DNA from: Rhodoplanes sp. Z2-YC6860
GTDB lineage: Bacteria > Pseudomonadota > Alphaproteobacteria > Rhizobiales > Xanthobacteraceae
Assembly: GCF_001579845.1 (NCBI RefSeq)
Contig: NZ_CP007440.1
Coordinates: 5,850,029 to 5,914,028 of the forward strand
Length of the DNA: 64,000 bases
Direction of reading: 5' to 3'
The translations under genes were made by a program, and so were the position numbers. The notes beneath the pieces were generated by a model. It was not told the origin of the DNA, made no database searches, and saw only the letters and a list, made by a program, of their open reading frames with translations. Position 1 is the first letter of the stretch, and each line of letters begins with the position of its first letter. This document shows, one piece after another, positions 42,873 to 52,345 of this stretch.

Positions 42873-44039
42873 TTAGTAGGACTTGGGCAGGCCGAGCGCT
42901 TTTTCGGCGATGAAGCTCAGGATCAGATGTGGCGTGATCGGCGCGATCCGCACGATCAGCGACTCCCGCAAGTAGCGCTCGACGTGGAATTCCTTGGCGT
43001 AGCCCATGCCGCCATGGCTCATCAGCGCCGTCTCGCAGGCCTTGAACACGGCTTCACCGGAAAGATACTTCGCGGCGTTGGCCTCGACGCCGCAGGGCTC
43101 GCCTTTGTCGTAGAGCGAGGCGGCCTTGAACACCATCAGGTTTGCCGCCTCGAGCTCCATCCAGCGTGCGGCCAATGGATGCTGGATCGCCTGGTTCTCG
43201 CCGATCGGCCGGTCGAACACGATGCGGTCCTTGGCATAGGCCGCAGCCTTGCGCAGCGCGGCCCGGCCGAGCCCGATGCCTTCGGCGGCGATGAGAATGC
43301 GCTCCGGATTCATGCCGTGCAGGATCAACTCGAAGCCCCTGCCCTCCTCGCCGATGCGGTCGGCGACCGGCACCGGAAGCCCGTCGATGAACAGCTCGTT
43401 GGAGTCGACGGCGCTGCGTCCCATCTTCGGGATTTCGCGGACGTCGACGTAGCGCCGGTCCAGGTCTGTGTAGAACAGGCTCAAGCCTTCGGTGCGGCGC
43501 GCCACCCGTTCGAGCTGCGTGGTGCGAGCGAGAATGAGCATCTTGCTCGCGACCTGAGCGGTTGAGATCCAGATCTTCTGGCCTGACAAGATGTAGCGGT
43601 CGCCGTCGCGGGTGGCCTTGGTCTTCAGCTTCAGCGTGTCGAGGCCGACATTGGGCTCGGTCACCGCAAAGCAGGCCTTGTCCTTGCCGGCGATCAGCGG
43701 CGGCAGCATGCGCTGCTTCTGCTCGTCGGTGCCGAACACCACCACCGGATTGAGGCCGAAGATGTTCATGTGCAGCGCGGACGCGCCGGACATGCCGGCG
43801 CCGGACTCGGCGATGGTCTGCATCATCAGCGCAGCTTCAGTGACGCCGAGCCCCGCGCCGCTGTGCTCCTGCGGCATCGCGATGCCGAGCCAGCCGGCCT
43901 CGGCGAAGGCACGATGGAAATCGTCGGGAAAACCGCCATCGCGATCCCTGGCGAGCCAGTAGTCATCGCCGAAACGCTCGCAAATCCTTGCGACCGCGTC
44001 GCGGATGGTCTGCTGCTCGGCCGACAGCGAAAAATCCAT
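42873..44039 (-). CDS. Acyl-CoA dehydrogenase 1
   Basis: A 388-residue flavoprotein with the acyl-CoA dehydrogenase layout: N-terminal helical domain (SAEQQTIRDAVARI), CFAVTEPNVG and KIWISTAQVASKM in the middle, and HGGMGYAKEFHVERYLRES in the C-terminal domain. The region that normally holds the catalytic Glu (YEGT) reads RIAPITPHLI, with no Glu; some family members carry the base on another helix. It follows a binding-protein gene by 18 bp. Confidence 0.87.
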   Translation of the reverse strand: MDFSLSAEQQTIRDAVARICERFGDDYWLARDRDGGFPDDFHRAFAEAGWLGIAMPQEHSGAGLGVTEAALMMQTIAESGAGMSGASALHMNIFGLNPVVVFGTDEQKQRMLPPLIAGKDKACFAVTEPNVGLDTLKLKTKATRDGDRYILSGQKIWISTAQVASKMLILARTTQLERVARRTEGLSLFYTDLDRRYVDVREIPKMGRSAVDSNELFIDGLPVPVADRIGEEGRGFELILHGMNPERILIAAEGIGLGRAALRKAAAYAKDRIVFDRPIGENQAIQHPLAARWMELEAANLMVFKAASLYDKGEPCGVEANAAKYLSGEAVFKACETALMSHGGMGYAKEFHVERYLRESLIVRIAPITPHLILSFIAEKALGLPKSY

Positions 44040-44057
44040 TGGGTGGCAGACTCCCTG

Positions 44058-45032
44058 CTATTGCTCGACCTTGATATTCGCCGACTTGATCAGTTCGGCC
44101 CATTTCCGCGTATCGGCCTGCATCGTCGCAAGCATCTCCGCCGGCGTGCCGCCGACCGCCTGGAGCCCCTGCACTGCCATCCGCTCGCTGAAACGCGGAT
44201 CGTGGACGGCCTTGCTCACCTCCGCCGACAGCCGCTCGATGACCGGCTGCGGCGTCTTCGCCGGCGCCAGCAGCCCGAACCAGCCAGCCATCTCGAAGCC
44301 CGGCACGCCGGACTCGCTCACTGTCGGCACGTCGGGCATCGACGGCACGCGCTGCGGCGAGGCGACTGCCAACACCCGCAGCTTGCCTTCTGCCGACATG
44401 GCTTTTGCCGACGGAGGTCCCGTGAACATCAGATCGACCACGCCGGCGACCACATCGGTAATCGCTGCTGCGGTGCCGCGGTACGGGACATGATTGATCT
44501 GCACCCCGGTTTTGAATTTGAACAGCTCCATGCCCATGTGCATCGCGCTGCCAATGCCGATGCCCGCGTAGTTGAGCTTGTTCGGATGCGCCTTGGCATA
44601 GGCAATCAGCTCGCGGACATTGGTCACCTCGACCTTGGGGTTGGCGACCAGAACCGTGTTGAGCTTGACGACCACGCTGATCGGTATGAAGTCGCGAAAC
44701 GGATCGTAGTTGAGGTTTCTGTAAAGGCTCGGGTTGACGACGAGATTGCTGTCGACCGCCAGCATCAGCGTGTAGCCGTCAGGAGCAGCACGGGCGACCG
44801 CTGCGCCCGCAAGACTGCCGTTCACTCCCGGCATGTTCTCGACGATCACCGGCTGGTTCATCTGCTCGGCAAGACGTTCGCCCAAGACGCGCGCGATCAG
44901 ATCGACCGCACCGCCCGCGGGCTGCGGCAGGACGAGCTTGATGGTTCGGGATGGATAACCCTGCGCACACACCGGGCGGAGCCCAATCGTCATGCAAGCA
45001 AGCATCAGCGCCGCAAATCCAATCCGGATCAC
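44058..45032 (-). CDS. TTT-family (Bug/TctC) periplasmic substrate-binding protein 6
   Basis: A 324-residue binding protein with signal peptide (core FAALMLACMTIGL, cleavage near CAQ-GYP), ligand motif LVLPQPAGGAVDLIAR and AAPDGYTLMLAV. The start is GTG 45032, preceded by GGAGGAG; no ATG lies at a sensible position. Cotranscribed with acyl-CoA dehydrogenase 1 and divergent from the C-C hydrolase-like gene. Confidence 0.88.
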   Translation of the reverse strand: MIRIGFAALMLACMTIGLRPVCAQGYPSRTIKLVLPQPAGGAVDLIARVLGERLAEQMNQPVIVENMPGVNGSLAGAAVARAAPDGYTLMLAVDSNLVVNPSLYRNLNYDPFRDFIPISVVVKLNTVLVANPKVEVTNVRELIAYAKAHPNKLNYAGIGIGSAMHMGMELFKFKTGVQINHVPYRGTAAAITDVVAGVVDLMFTGPPSAKAMSAEGKLRVLAVASPQRVPSMPDVPTVSESGVPGFEMAGWFGLLAPAKTPQPVIERLSAEVSKAVHDPRFSERMAVQGLQAVGGTPAEMLATMQADTRKWAELIKSANIKVEQ

Positions 45033-45172
45033 GCTGCTCCTCCTTGATTTCCGTGGCCGCCAGGTTGATCCCGCGAGCGTGCTTTTCAAGCATCATACAG
45101 CTACGACAGAAAAATCTAGCGCTCGGCAAAGCCATGGTGATTGAATGGCGCCCCGCGGAGGATGAGGGGCCC

Positions 45173-46336
45173 ATGGTTGCGATGCCAAGCGAAGCCAACT
45201 GGCAGGTGACGTTCCCAGGCAATCTGCGCTGGAGCAACGCCACGCAGATCGTCAAAGGCATGGTGGCCTATGGCGCGGCCGCGATGGCCGAGATCGACCA
45301 GATCACGCGACGGCTGAAGGCTCGCAGCAGCGAGCTCGAGCTCGACAAGGTCTGGATGGAGGAATGGTCGCGTGAGGCCGATCGCGTGGCCAAGATCGGC
45401 GACGAGGCCGATGCGGCCGGCAACACGATCACGGCCGGCAACCAGTACATGCGGGCCGGCAACTACTATTACAGCGCCGAGCGCTTCATGCCGCCGGGCG
45501 AGGACAAGCTCGCGATCTATGCCAAGGCGCTACGCTGCTACCAGGGCGCCATGGCGCGGCTGCACCCCGACATCGAGCGCGTCGAGGTGCCGTACGAAGG
45601 AACGAGCCTGCCGGCCTGGTTCGTCAAAGGCCGCGGCCTCGGTAAGCGGCCGACCGTGGTGCTGTTCGACGGCATGGACAATGCCAAGGAGATGAGCGTC
45701 ATCTTCGCGGGCCTCGATTTCGCCAAGCGCGGCATCAACACGCTTGCGATCGACGGGCCTGGCCAGTCGGAGCCGCTGCGGCTCCGCAACATCCCGTCAC
45801 GGCACGACTACGAGGCCGCGGGCATTCCGGCTTACAACTATGTGGCGTCACGGCCCGAGGTCGATCCCAAGCGGGTCGCCGTGATGGGCTACAGCTTCGG
45901 CGGCTATCACGCGCCGCGCATCTGCGCCTTCGACAAGCGTTACGCCGCCTGCGTCTGCTTCGGTGCGATGCATTGGAACGTCTACGACTTCGTCAAAGGC
46001 CATGCGCCGACCGATCCGCGGCAGACATCAGGCTCGACGTTCCAGTTTCGCTGGGTGGTCGGGGCGCCGGACAATGCCACCGGGCTGGAATGGGCGAAGA
46101 AGTTCACGCTCGAGGGCGTGGCCGACAAGGTCACCTGCCCGATCCTGATCCTGCACGGCGAGAACGATCGCGTGGTGCCGATCGAGCATGCGCACAAGCT
46201 CTACGAGAGTGTCGGCTCCCAGAATAAAACGCTGCGCATCTTCACCGAGGCCGAGGGCGGCGCCGAGCACTGCCAGGTCGACAACCGCCAGCTCGGCGTC
46301 GACTTCATCGGGGACTGGCTTCTGAAAAACATGTAA
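45173..46336 (+). CDS. Alpha/beta hydrolase of the 2,6-dihydroxypseudooxynicotine hydrolase (C-C hydrolase) type, 1
   Basis: A 387-residue hydrolase with a helical N-terminal cap of about 140 residues and a C-terminal alpha/beta core. Triad candidates are Ser241 (GYSFGG), Asp332 (HGENDRVV) and His366 (AEHCQVDNR). The capped layout, the MDNAKEM loop and the triad pattern fit the family of the C-C bond hydrolase of nicotine breakdown and related FrsA-like enzymes. Start ATG 45173 was chosen by comparison with the paralogue at 52346 (also 387 residues); ATG 45134 and 45182 remain possible. It begins a plus-strand cluster reaching 54447. Confidence 0.78.
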   Translation: MVAMPSEANWQVTFPGNLRWSNATQIVKGMVAYGAAAMAEIDQITRRLKARSSELELDKVWMEEWSREADRVAKIGDEADAAGNTITAGNQYMRAGNYYYSAERFMPPGEDKLAIYAKALRCYQGAMARLHPDIERVEVPYEGTSLPAWFVKGRGLGKRPTVVLFDGMDNAKEMSVIFAGLDFAKRGINTLAIDGPGQSEPLRLRNIPSRHDYEAAGIPAYNYVASRPEVDPKRVAVMGYSFGGYHAPRICAFDKRYAACVCFGAMHWNVYDFVKGHAPTDPRQTSGSTFQFRWVVGAPDNATGLEWAKKFTLEGVADKVTCPILILHGENDRVVPIEHAHKLYESVGSQNKTLRIFTEAEGGAEHCQVDNRQLGVDFIGDWLLKNM

Positions 46337-46346
46337 GCTGCCCGCC

Positions 46347-46486
46347 GCTGTCATTCCGGACGCCGCCATAAGCGCGTTTACGCGCGTCTTCGACACGCTA
46401 TGGCGGCGATCCGGAATCCAGTTGCAAAGTCGGTGCTTGCTTCTGGATTCCGGGTTCGCGCCTGCGGCGCGCCCCGGAATGACAGC
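46347..46486. repeat. Palindromic repeat, GTCATTCCGG family, copy 3, with nested element
   Basis: A 140-bp element with perfect 13-bp ends GCTGTCATTCCGG (46347-46359) and its complement (46474-46486). Within it lies a 46-bp insert at 46362-46407, flanked by GCCGCCATA and TATGGCGGC arms. The same insert occurs at 58947 in a different repeat. The right part has the hairpin GCGCCTGCGGCGC. Confidence 0.85.
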
Positions 46487-46541
46487 GGAGAGAGAATTGA
46501 AAAAAGCCGAGCCGCCAAGCGGCCGTGACTGGGAGGATGGA

Positions 46542-47525
46542 ATGCCGAGACTGCTTCGCTGGGCTGCCGCTGTGGTGGCCGCATGGGCTTTGATCTCCAC
46601 CGCGTCCGCGCAGAGCAATTACCCCGACAAGCCGATCCACTTCATCGTGGCCTTTGTGCCCGGTGGCGCGACCGACACCTTCGCACGTCAAATTTCCGTC
46701 GATCTGCAGGAGGCGCTCGGCCAGCCGGTGGTGATCGAGAACAAACCCGGCGCTGGCGGTTATATCGCCTGGACCCACGTCGCCTCGTCCGATCCGGACG
46801 GCTACACGCTGCTGTTGGCCGAGAATGCGGTGGCGATCAGCCAGGCGCTCTACAAGAAAACCAAGTCGAATTTCGATCCGGTGACGCAGCTCGACGCCAT
46901 CGCAGGTCTTGCCGCCTCGCCGTCGGCGCTGCTCGTTGCCAACAACATTCCGGTCAAGACCGTCGCAGAACTCATCGCCTACTCGAAAACCCAGCCGAAG
47001 AAGATGGACTTCGCCTCGGCCGGCGTCGGCAGCGTGTCGCATCTGAATTTCGAAGTGTTCATGGACAAGACCGGCCTGCAGGCCGTGCACGTCCCGTATA
47101 AAGGCGGCGGCCAGGCCATCGGCGACGTGCTCGCGGGCCATGTGCCGATGACCATCACCTCGGTGCAGGCGAGCAAGAGCCTGGTCGAGAGCGGCAAGGT
47201 CAAGGCGCTGGCGGTGACGAGCCCGACGCGCTCGGCTGCGATGCCCAATGTGCCGACCATGCAGGAGGCCGGCGTGGCCAAGGCCGACGTCGAGCTGCGC
47301 TTCTGGTTTGCGGTGTTCGGTCCGAAGGGCATGCCCGATGCAGTCAAGGCGAAGCTCTATCAGGCGCTCGCCAAGGTCATGAACAACCCTGCCACGCACG
47401 AGCGGCTCGCCAAGCTCGACATCACGCCGGACTTGATCGACGGCCCGGCCATGCATGCGAAGCTCGAGAGCGAGATCAAGAACTGGACGCGCTTCATCGA
47501 CGCCAAGGGCATCAAGGCCGAATAA
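46542..47525 (+). CDS. TTT-family (Bug/TctC) periplasmic substrate-binding protein 7
   Basis: A 327-residue binding protein: signal peptide ending near ASA-QSN, ligand motif FIVAFVPGGATDTFAR and SDPDGYTLLLAE. GGGAGGATGG lies just before ATG 46542. It is the closest relative of binding protein 8 just downstream (shared pieces GGATDTF, GGYIAW/GGYVGW, WTRFIDAKGIK/WSKFIDAKGIK), so the two come from a tandem duplication. Confidence 0.9.
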   Translation: MPRLLRWAAAVVAAWALISTASAQSNYPDKPIHFIVAFVPGGATDTFARQISVDLQEALGQPVVIENKPGAGGYIAWTHVASSDPDGYTLLLAENAVAISQALYKKTKSNFDPVTQLDAIAGLAASPSALLVANNIPVKTVAELIAYSKTQPKKMDFASAGVGSVSHLNFEVFMDKTGLQAVHVPYKGGGQAIGDVLAGHVPMTITSVQASKSLVESGKVKALAVTSPTRSAAMPNVPTMQEAGVAKADVELRFWFAVFGPKGMPDAVKAKLYQALAKVMNNPATHERLAKLDITPDLIDGPAMHAKLESEIKNWTRFIDAKGIKAE

Positions 47526-47638
47526 TCCGCAACGGCGAAGTGCCGCATCGATGACGGCGGCACCGCCTATCGACGGATGCCGCCGGTCATGGTCGAATGA
47601 ACAGCCTGCTTAGAAGCGATGTTGAGGGGAAAGCGCTC

Positions 47639-48628
47639 ATGACACACGTCATCCGATGGTGCTTGGCGTTATGTGTCTTGTTGATTTCGCCAGCGATCGC
47701 ACCCGCACAAAGCACCTATCCCGACCGTCCGATCCGCTTCGTGGTCGCGTTTCCGCCGGGTGGCGCGACCGACACCTTCTTCCGCCAGATCTCGAATGAG
47801 CTCGCCCAGGCACTGGGCGCGGCGATCGTCATCGAGAACAAAGGCGGTGCCGGCGGCTATGTCGGTTGGCAGTACGTGGCGAGCTCGCCGCCAGACGGCT
47901 ACACGTTCCTGGTTGCCGAGAATGCGCTCGGCATCAACCCGGCGCTCTACAAGAAGCATCCGTCCGGCTTCGATCCGTTGCGCGACTACGACGCGGTCGT
48001 CGCCATGGGCAGCACACCGCTGGTGTTCACCATCGCAAATAACGTCCCCGCCAACACATTCCCTGAGTTTGTCGCCTGGTCGAAAACCCAGCCGCAGAAA
48101 TTCGATTATGGCAGCGCCGGCAACGGCAGCGTGGCGCATCTGGTGATGGAGGTCATTCTCGACGGCGCCGGCATGCAGGCTGTGCACGTTCCCTATCGCG
48201 GCGGCGGTCCGGCCGCAGCGGCGATCGCAGGTGCGCAGGTCGCAGCCGTTGCATCCTCTCTGCCGGTTGCCAAGGGTCAGATGGAAGGCAAGCTCGTCAA
48301 GGGGTTGGCGGTGACGAGCGACAAGCGCGCGCCTTCGCTGCCGGACACGCCGACGCTACGCGGCGACCTCGGTGTCAAGATGGCCGATGTGGCGTTGGAG
48401 TTCTGGTGGGGCATCTTCGCGCCGAAAGGCACGCCCGAACCGATCCGTGCCAAGGTCGAGCAGGCCGTCAAAGCCACCATGGAGAACCCGGCTGTGCGGG
48501 AGCGGCTCATGAAGGTCGACACCGATCCTTCGTTTGCGCCGGGCTCAGCGCTCAAGGTCAAGCTCGAAAACGAGATCAAGAACTGGTCGAAGTTCATCGA
48601 CGCAAAAGGTATCAAGGTCGAGCAGTGA
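47639..48628 (+). CDS. TTT-family (Bug/TctC) periplasmic substrate-binding protein 8
   Basis: A 329-residue binding protein with signal peptide (core LALCVLLISPAIA, cleavage near PAQ-STY), motif FVVAFPPGGATDTFFRQ and SPPDGYTFLVAE. It ends 22 bp before the molybdenum hydroxylase small-subunit gene, so it should be cotranscribed with that enzyme; its ligand may be the enzyme's substrate. Tandem paralogue of binding protein 7. Confidence 0.9.
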   Translation: MTHVIRWCLALCVLLISPAIAPAQSTYPDRPIRFVVAFPPGGATDTFFRQISNELAQALGAAIVIENKGGAGGYVGWQYVASSPPDGYTFLVAENALGINPALYKKHPSGFDPLRDYDAVVAMGSTPLVFTIANNVPANTFPEFVAWSKTQPQKFDYGSAGNGSVAHLVMEVILDGAGMQAVHVPYRGGGPAAAAIAGAQVAAVASSLPVAKGQMEGKLVKGLAVTSDKRAPSLPDTPTLRGDLGVKMADVALEFWWGIFAPKGTPEPIRAKVEQAVKATMENPAVRERLMKVDTDPSFAPGSALKVKLENEIKNWSKFIDAKGIKVEQ

Positions 48629-48650
48629 GGCGGATGGGAATGGAGCGGAC

Positions 48651-49133
48651 GTGAGCGACAAACTCGATTTCGTCGTCAATGGCCGTGCCGTTTCCGTGAC
48701 CTGTGACGGCACGGTGCCATTGCTCACCGTGCTGCGCGACGAACTCGGCTTGCGCGGCACCAAGTTCGGCTGTGGCACCGAGCAGTGCGGCGCCTGCATG
48801 GTGCTGATCGACGGCAAGCCGGAATTCTCCTGCTCACGCGAAGCCGCGACTGTGACCGGGCGATCCGTCACCACGGTGGAAGGACTTTCCAACGGCGGCG
48901 CGCTTCACGCCCTGCAGCAGGCTTTTCTCGACGAGCAGGCCGGGCAATGCGGCTATTGCCTGTCGGGAATTTTGATCTCGGCTTCGGCGCTTCTTGCCAG
49001 GAACAGCAAGCCGAGCCGTGCCGAGATCGTTATGGCGCTCGATCCGCATCTCTGTCGCTGCGGCATCCACAACCGCGTCGTCCGCGCGGTGCAGAAGGCC
49101 GGCGACCTGATGGCGGCCGGGGCGCAGCCATGA
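48651..49133 (+). CDS. [2Fe-2S] subunit of an IorAB-type molybdenum hydroxylase
   Basis: A 160-residue iron-sulfur subunit with two [2Fe-2S] sites: plant-ferredoxin type Cys41, Cys46, Cys49, Cys61 and the C-terminal helical type Cys100, Cys103, Cys135, Cys137 (GYC and CRCG). Size and motifs match small subunits of isoquinoline 1-oxidoreductase, nicotinate hydroxylase and related xanthine-oxidase family enzymes. Start GTG 48651 has GGAG 5 bp before it. The ATGA overlap with the large subunit supports one enzyme. No FAD-binding medium subunit is present, as in IorAB. Confidence 0.9.
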   Translation: MSDKLDFVVNGRAVSVTCDGTVPLLTVLRDELGLRGTKFGCGTEQCGACMVLIDGKPEFSCSREAATVTGRSVTTVEGLSNGGALHALQQAFLDEQAGQCGYCLSGILISASALLARNSKPSRAEIVMALDPHLCRCGIHNRVVRAVQKAGDLMAAGAQP

Positions 49134-51253
49134 TCTCCAACGCGCTGCCGCTGAGCCTCACCGACAATCCGATCCTGTCGCAATGGATCGCGTTCAAGGA
49201 AAACGGCCGCGTGCGGGTGGGTTCCGGCAAGGTCGAGATCGGCCAGGGCATCCTGACGGCGCTGACGCAGATCGCCGCCGAGGAATTGGATGTGCGGCCG
49301 GACCAGATCCATCTCGTTTCCGGCGAAACCGACATCAGCCCGGCGGAAGGTTTTACGTCCGGCAGCTATTCGGTCGCGGTGGGCGGCGCGTCGATCCGCC
49401 TGGTCTGCGCCGAGGTGCGTTCGCTGTTCATCGAGCGGCTGGCAGAGACGCTGCGCTGTTCGCCTGGTGAATTGACCATCGAAGACGGAAAATTCCTGCG
49501 CGCCGGCCGAGACACCGGCCGCGACTATTGGTCACTCGCGGGCGAGATCACGCTCGACCGCCGCGCCACCGGCACTGCGCCGGTCAAAAAGCCGTCGAGC
49601 TACAGGATCGTCGGCAAGCATCTTCCGCGGCTCGATCTGCCGGCGAAGATCGCTGGCACCGGCTTCATCCAGGATTTGGCGCCGGAGAACGTGCTGCACG
49701 CCCGCGTCCTGCGCCAGCCATGGCGCGGCGCACGTCTTGCCGAACTCGACGAGAATGCCGTGCGAAGGGCCGCCAAGGCGCCGATCGACATCCTGCGCGA
49801 AGGCGACTTCGTGGCGTTTATCTCCGACAGCGAGATTGCGGTGATGCGCGCGACCGAGGCCGCCCGTCCGCTGGCACGGTGGGACGCTGGGACGCCGCCC
49901 CCGGCCGATGTCGGCACTCGTGACTGGCTGAAGGCGCAGAAATCCAAGGACAAGGTGACCGACGCCGGCCATCGCGATGCGGTGCCGGGCGGCCGCGTGA
50001 TCGAGGCCGAGTATTCCCGCCCTTTCCTCACCTACGCCTCCGTCGGACCGTGCTGCGCACTGGCAGAATGGAAGGACAACGCCCTCAAAGTCTGGTCGCA
50101 TTGTCAGGGCCCGGCGGTGCTGCGCGACTGGCTCGCCAAGGCGCTCGGTCTTCCCGCAGCAAAGGTCACTGTTCTGCATCGCCAGGGCTCGGGCGCCTAC
50201 GGCCACAACACGGCTGACGACGCGGCCTTCGACGCCGCCTTCATCGCCATGCGCCATCCCGGCCGCATGGTGCGGGTGCAATGGCCACGCGAGGACGATT
50301 TTGCCGCCTCCCCGATCAGCCCCGCGATGGCCATCAAGCTTCGCGCCGTGCTCGGCAACGAGAACAAGCCGGTCGATTGGAGCATCGAGCTGTGGAGCCC
50401 GCCGCACGCCCAACGACCGGGCATGAACGGCAATTCCAACCTGCTCGGCGCCGAAGCCTTGCCCAATGCGCCAACGCTCAATCCGATCGGCGATGTGCCC
50501 GACGAGCGCGGCGGCGGCGCCACACGCAATGCCATCCCGATCTACGACCTGCCGCGGCACCGCATGATCCATCACATGCTGCCCGAGGTGCCGATGCGCA
50601 CCTCGTCGCTGCGCGGGCTCGGCGCCTGGGTCAATGTGTTCGCGATCGAATCTTTCATGGATGAGCTTGCAGAAGGTGTCGGTGAAGACCCGGTCACCTA
50701 TCGGCTCTCTCTCCTCTCCGATCCGCGCGCCCGTCGCGTCGTCGAGACGGCAGCTCGAATGAGTGGTTGGTTCGAACAGCAGTCCCTCTCCGAAGGCCGC
50801 GCCAGAGGTTTCGGTTTCGCGCGCTACAAGAACATCGCGTCATTTGCCGCTGTCGTGGTCGAACTCGACGTCCAGGAGGACATCAAGCTCCGGCGCATCT
50901 GGTGCGCGGCCGACGCCGGCCTCGTGATCGCGCCGGACGGCGCGCGGAACCAGCTCGAAGGCGGCATCATCCAGGGCGCGAGCTTCGTGATGCGCGAGCA
51001 GGTCAAATACGAGGACGGCCGCGTCGCGACCCGCACCTGGGAGGACTATCCGATCCTGCGTTTCTCCGACATTCCAGAGATCGACATCGAGCTGATCGAC
51101 AACCCGAACGAGCCGACGCTCGGCCTGGGCGAAGCCTCGGTCGGCCCGACTGGAGCTGCGATCGGCAACGCGCTCGCCCGCGCGCTCGGCAAGCGGGTCC
51201 GCGATTTGCCGCTGACGCGGGAGCGCATCATGGCTACGCTATTGGCTGACTGA
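49130..51253 (+). CDS. Molybdopterin-binding subunit of an IorAB-type hydroxylase
   Basis: A 707-residue large subunit. The permuted order, with a Mo-pterin segment VEIGQGILTALTQIAAEELDV first and the hammerhead-like segment RIVGKHLPRLDLPAKIAGTG after about residue 165, is that of IorB. The catalytic Glu668 is in GLGEASVGPTG. Such enzymes insert oxygen from water into heteroaromatic rings or aldehydes and need molybdopterin. Electrons go to a cytochrome or other acceptor rather than NAD. It is shorter than IorB (about 780), and no signal peptide is seen. Start ATG 49130 overlaps the stop of the small subunit. Confidence 0.88.
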   Translation: MISNALPLSLTDNPILSQWIAFKENGRVRVGSGKVEIGQGILTALTQIAAEELDVRPDQIHLVSGETDISPAEGFTSGSYSVAVGGASIRLVCAEVRSLFIERLAETLRCSPGELTIEDGKFLRAGRDTGRDYWSLAGEITLDRRATGTAPVKKPSSYRIVGKHLPRLDLPAKIAGTGFIQDLAPENVLHARVLRQPWRGARLAELDENAVRRAAKAPIDILREGDFVAFISDSEIAVMRATEAARPLARWDAGTPPPADVGTRDWLKAQKSKDKVTDAGHRDAVPGGRVIEAEYSRPFLTYASVGPCCALAEWKDNALKVWSHCQGPAVLRDWLAKALGLPAAKVTVLHRQGSGAYGHNTADDAAFDAAFIAMRHPGRMVRVQWPREDDFAASPISPAMAIKLRAVLGNENKPVDWSIELWSPPHAQRPGMNGNSNLLGAEALPNAPTLNPIGDVPDERGGGATRNAIPIYDLPRHRMIHHMLPEVPMRTSSLRGLGAWVNVFAIESFMDELAEGVGEDPVTYRLSLLSDPRARRVVETAARMSGWFEQQSLSEGRARGFGFARYKNIASFAAVVVELDVQEDIKLRRIWCAADAGLVIAPDGARNQLEGGIIQGASFVMREQVKYEDGRVATRTWEDYPILRFSDIPEIDIELIDNPNEPTLGLGEASVGPTGAAIGNALARALGKRVRDLPLTRERIMATLLAD

Positions 51254-51289
51254 CCAACGACAAGAAAAACGCAATCAAGGGAGGATGTG

Positions 51290-52276
51290 ATGACGGCTCT
51301 GCCTCGAGGCATACGTTTGGCCGCGGTCCTGCTCGCGGGCTTCTTCACGGCGGCGCTGCCGCAGGCGAAAGCGCAGGAACTTGAGACCGGCAAGACCATC
51401 CGGCTGATCGTCGGCCTGTCGGCTGGCGGCGGCACGGACGTCACCGCGCGCCTGATCGCCCAGCAGATGTCGCAGAACATGGGCACGCCCGTGGTGGTGG
51501 AGAACAAGGCCGGCGGCAATTTCATTCCCGCCGCCAAGGAGGTTCTCGCCTCGCCGGCCGACGGCCATACGCTTTATTTCATTTCGTCGAGTTCTCTGAT
51601 CACGCAAGCGCTGCATCCAGACTATCCGGTCGATCTGCTGAAGTTTGCCGCAGTCGCAGAGGTCTCGACCGGCCCGCTGATCCTGGTCGCGAAAAACAGT
51701 CTCGGCGTTAAATCAGTCAAGGAACTGATCGATCTGGCCAAGAAGAATCCAGGCAAGCTGCAATTCGGCGCAGGCGGCGGCATCGGCAGCTCGCTCGGCT
51801 TCGGCATCGCTCTGCTGCAGAACCTGGCAAACATCAACATCAGCATCGTGCCCTATCGGGGCGCCGGACCCGCGCTCAACGATCTGCTTGGCGGCCACAT
51901 CGACGCCATGGTGGACGCCATGCCGGTGATGTCGATCCAGGCCAAAGAAGGCAAGGTGACGCCGCTCGCCGTGACCGGCACCAAACGCGCGGCCACGCTG
52001 CCCAACGTACCCACCATGCAGGAGCTCGGCTTTCCGACATTCGTGATTACCGGCTGGTACGGCATCCTGGCGCCGCCCGGCACGCCGCAGTCGATCGTGC
52101 AAAAGCTCAGCGAGGAAGCTGCGAAGGCGGTGAAGCCGGCGGATGTGGTCAAGACGCTGGGGACGCAGGGGATGGAGCCGCGCGGCACCAAGCCCGAGGA
52201 GTTCGCGAAATACATGGCCTCGGAGCTCGCGTTCTATTCAAAAATCGTCAAGGACGCGAACCTCAAGCCGGAATAG
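51290..52276 (+). CDS. TTT-family (Bug/TctC) periplasmic substrate-binding protein 9
   Basis: A 328-residue binding protein: signal peptide ending near AKA-QEL, ligand motif LIVGLSAGGGTDVTAR and SPADGHTLYFIS. AAGGGAGG lies 5 bp before ATG 51290, with a GTG just upstream as alternative. It follows the molybdenum hydroxylase by 36 bp and precedes the second C-C hydrolase-like gene. Confidence 0.9.
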   Translation: MTALPRGIRLAAVLLAGFFTAALPQAKAQELETGKTIRLIVGLSAGGGTDVTARLIAQQMSQNMGTPVVVENKAGGNFIPAAKEVLASPADGHTLYFISSSSLITQALHPDYPVDLLKFAAVAEVSTGPLILVAKNSLGVKSVKELIDLAKKNPGKLQFGAGGGIGSSLGFGIALLQNLANINISIVPYRGAGPALNDLLGGHIDAMVDAMPVMSIQAKEGKVTPLAVTGTKRAATLPNVPTMQELGFPTFVITGWYGILAPPGTPQSIVQKLSEEAAKAVKPADVVKTLGTQGMEPRGTKPEEFAKYMASELAFYSKIVKDANLKPE

Positions 52277-52345
52277 ATTGTCACCCAACCGCTATCAGAT
52301 GGCCGGGGGTCTCCCGGCCATCCTTGTTTGAAAGGCAAAACTGGA

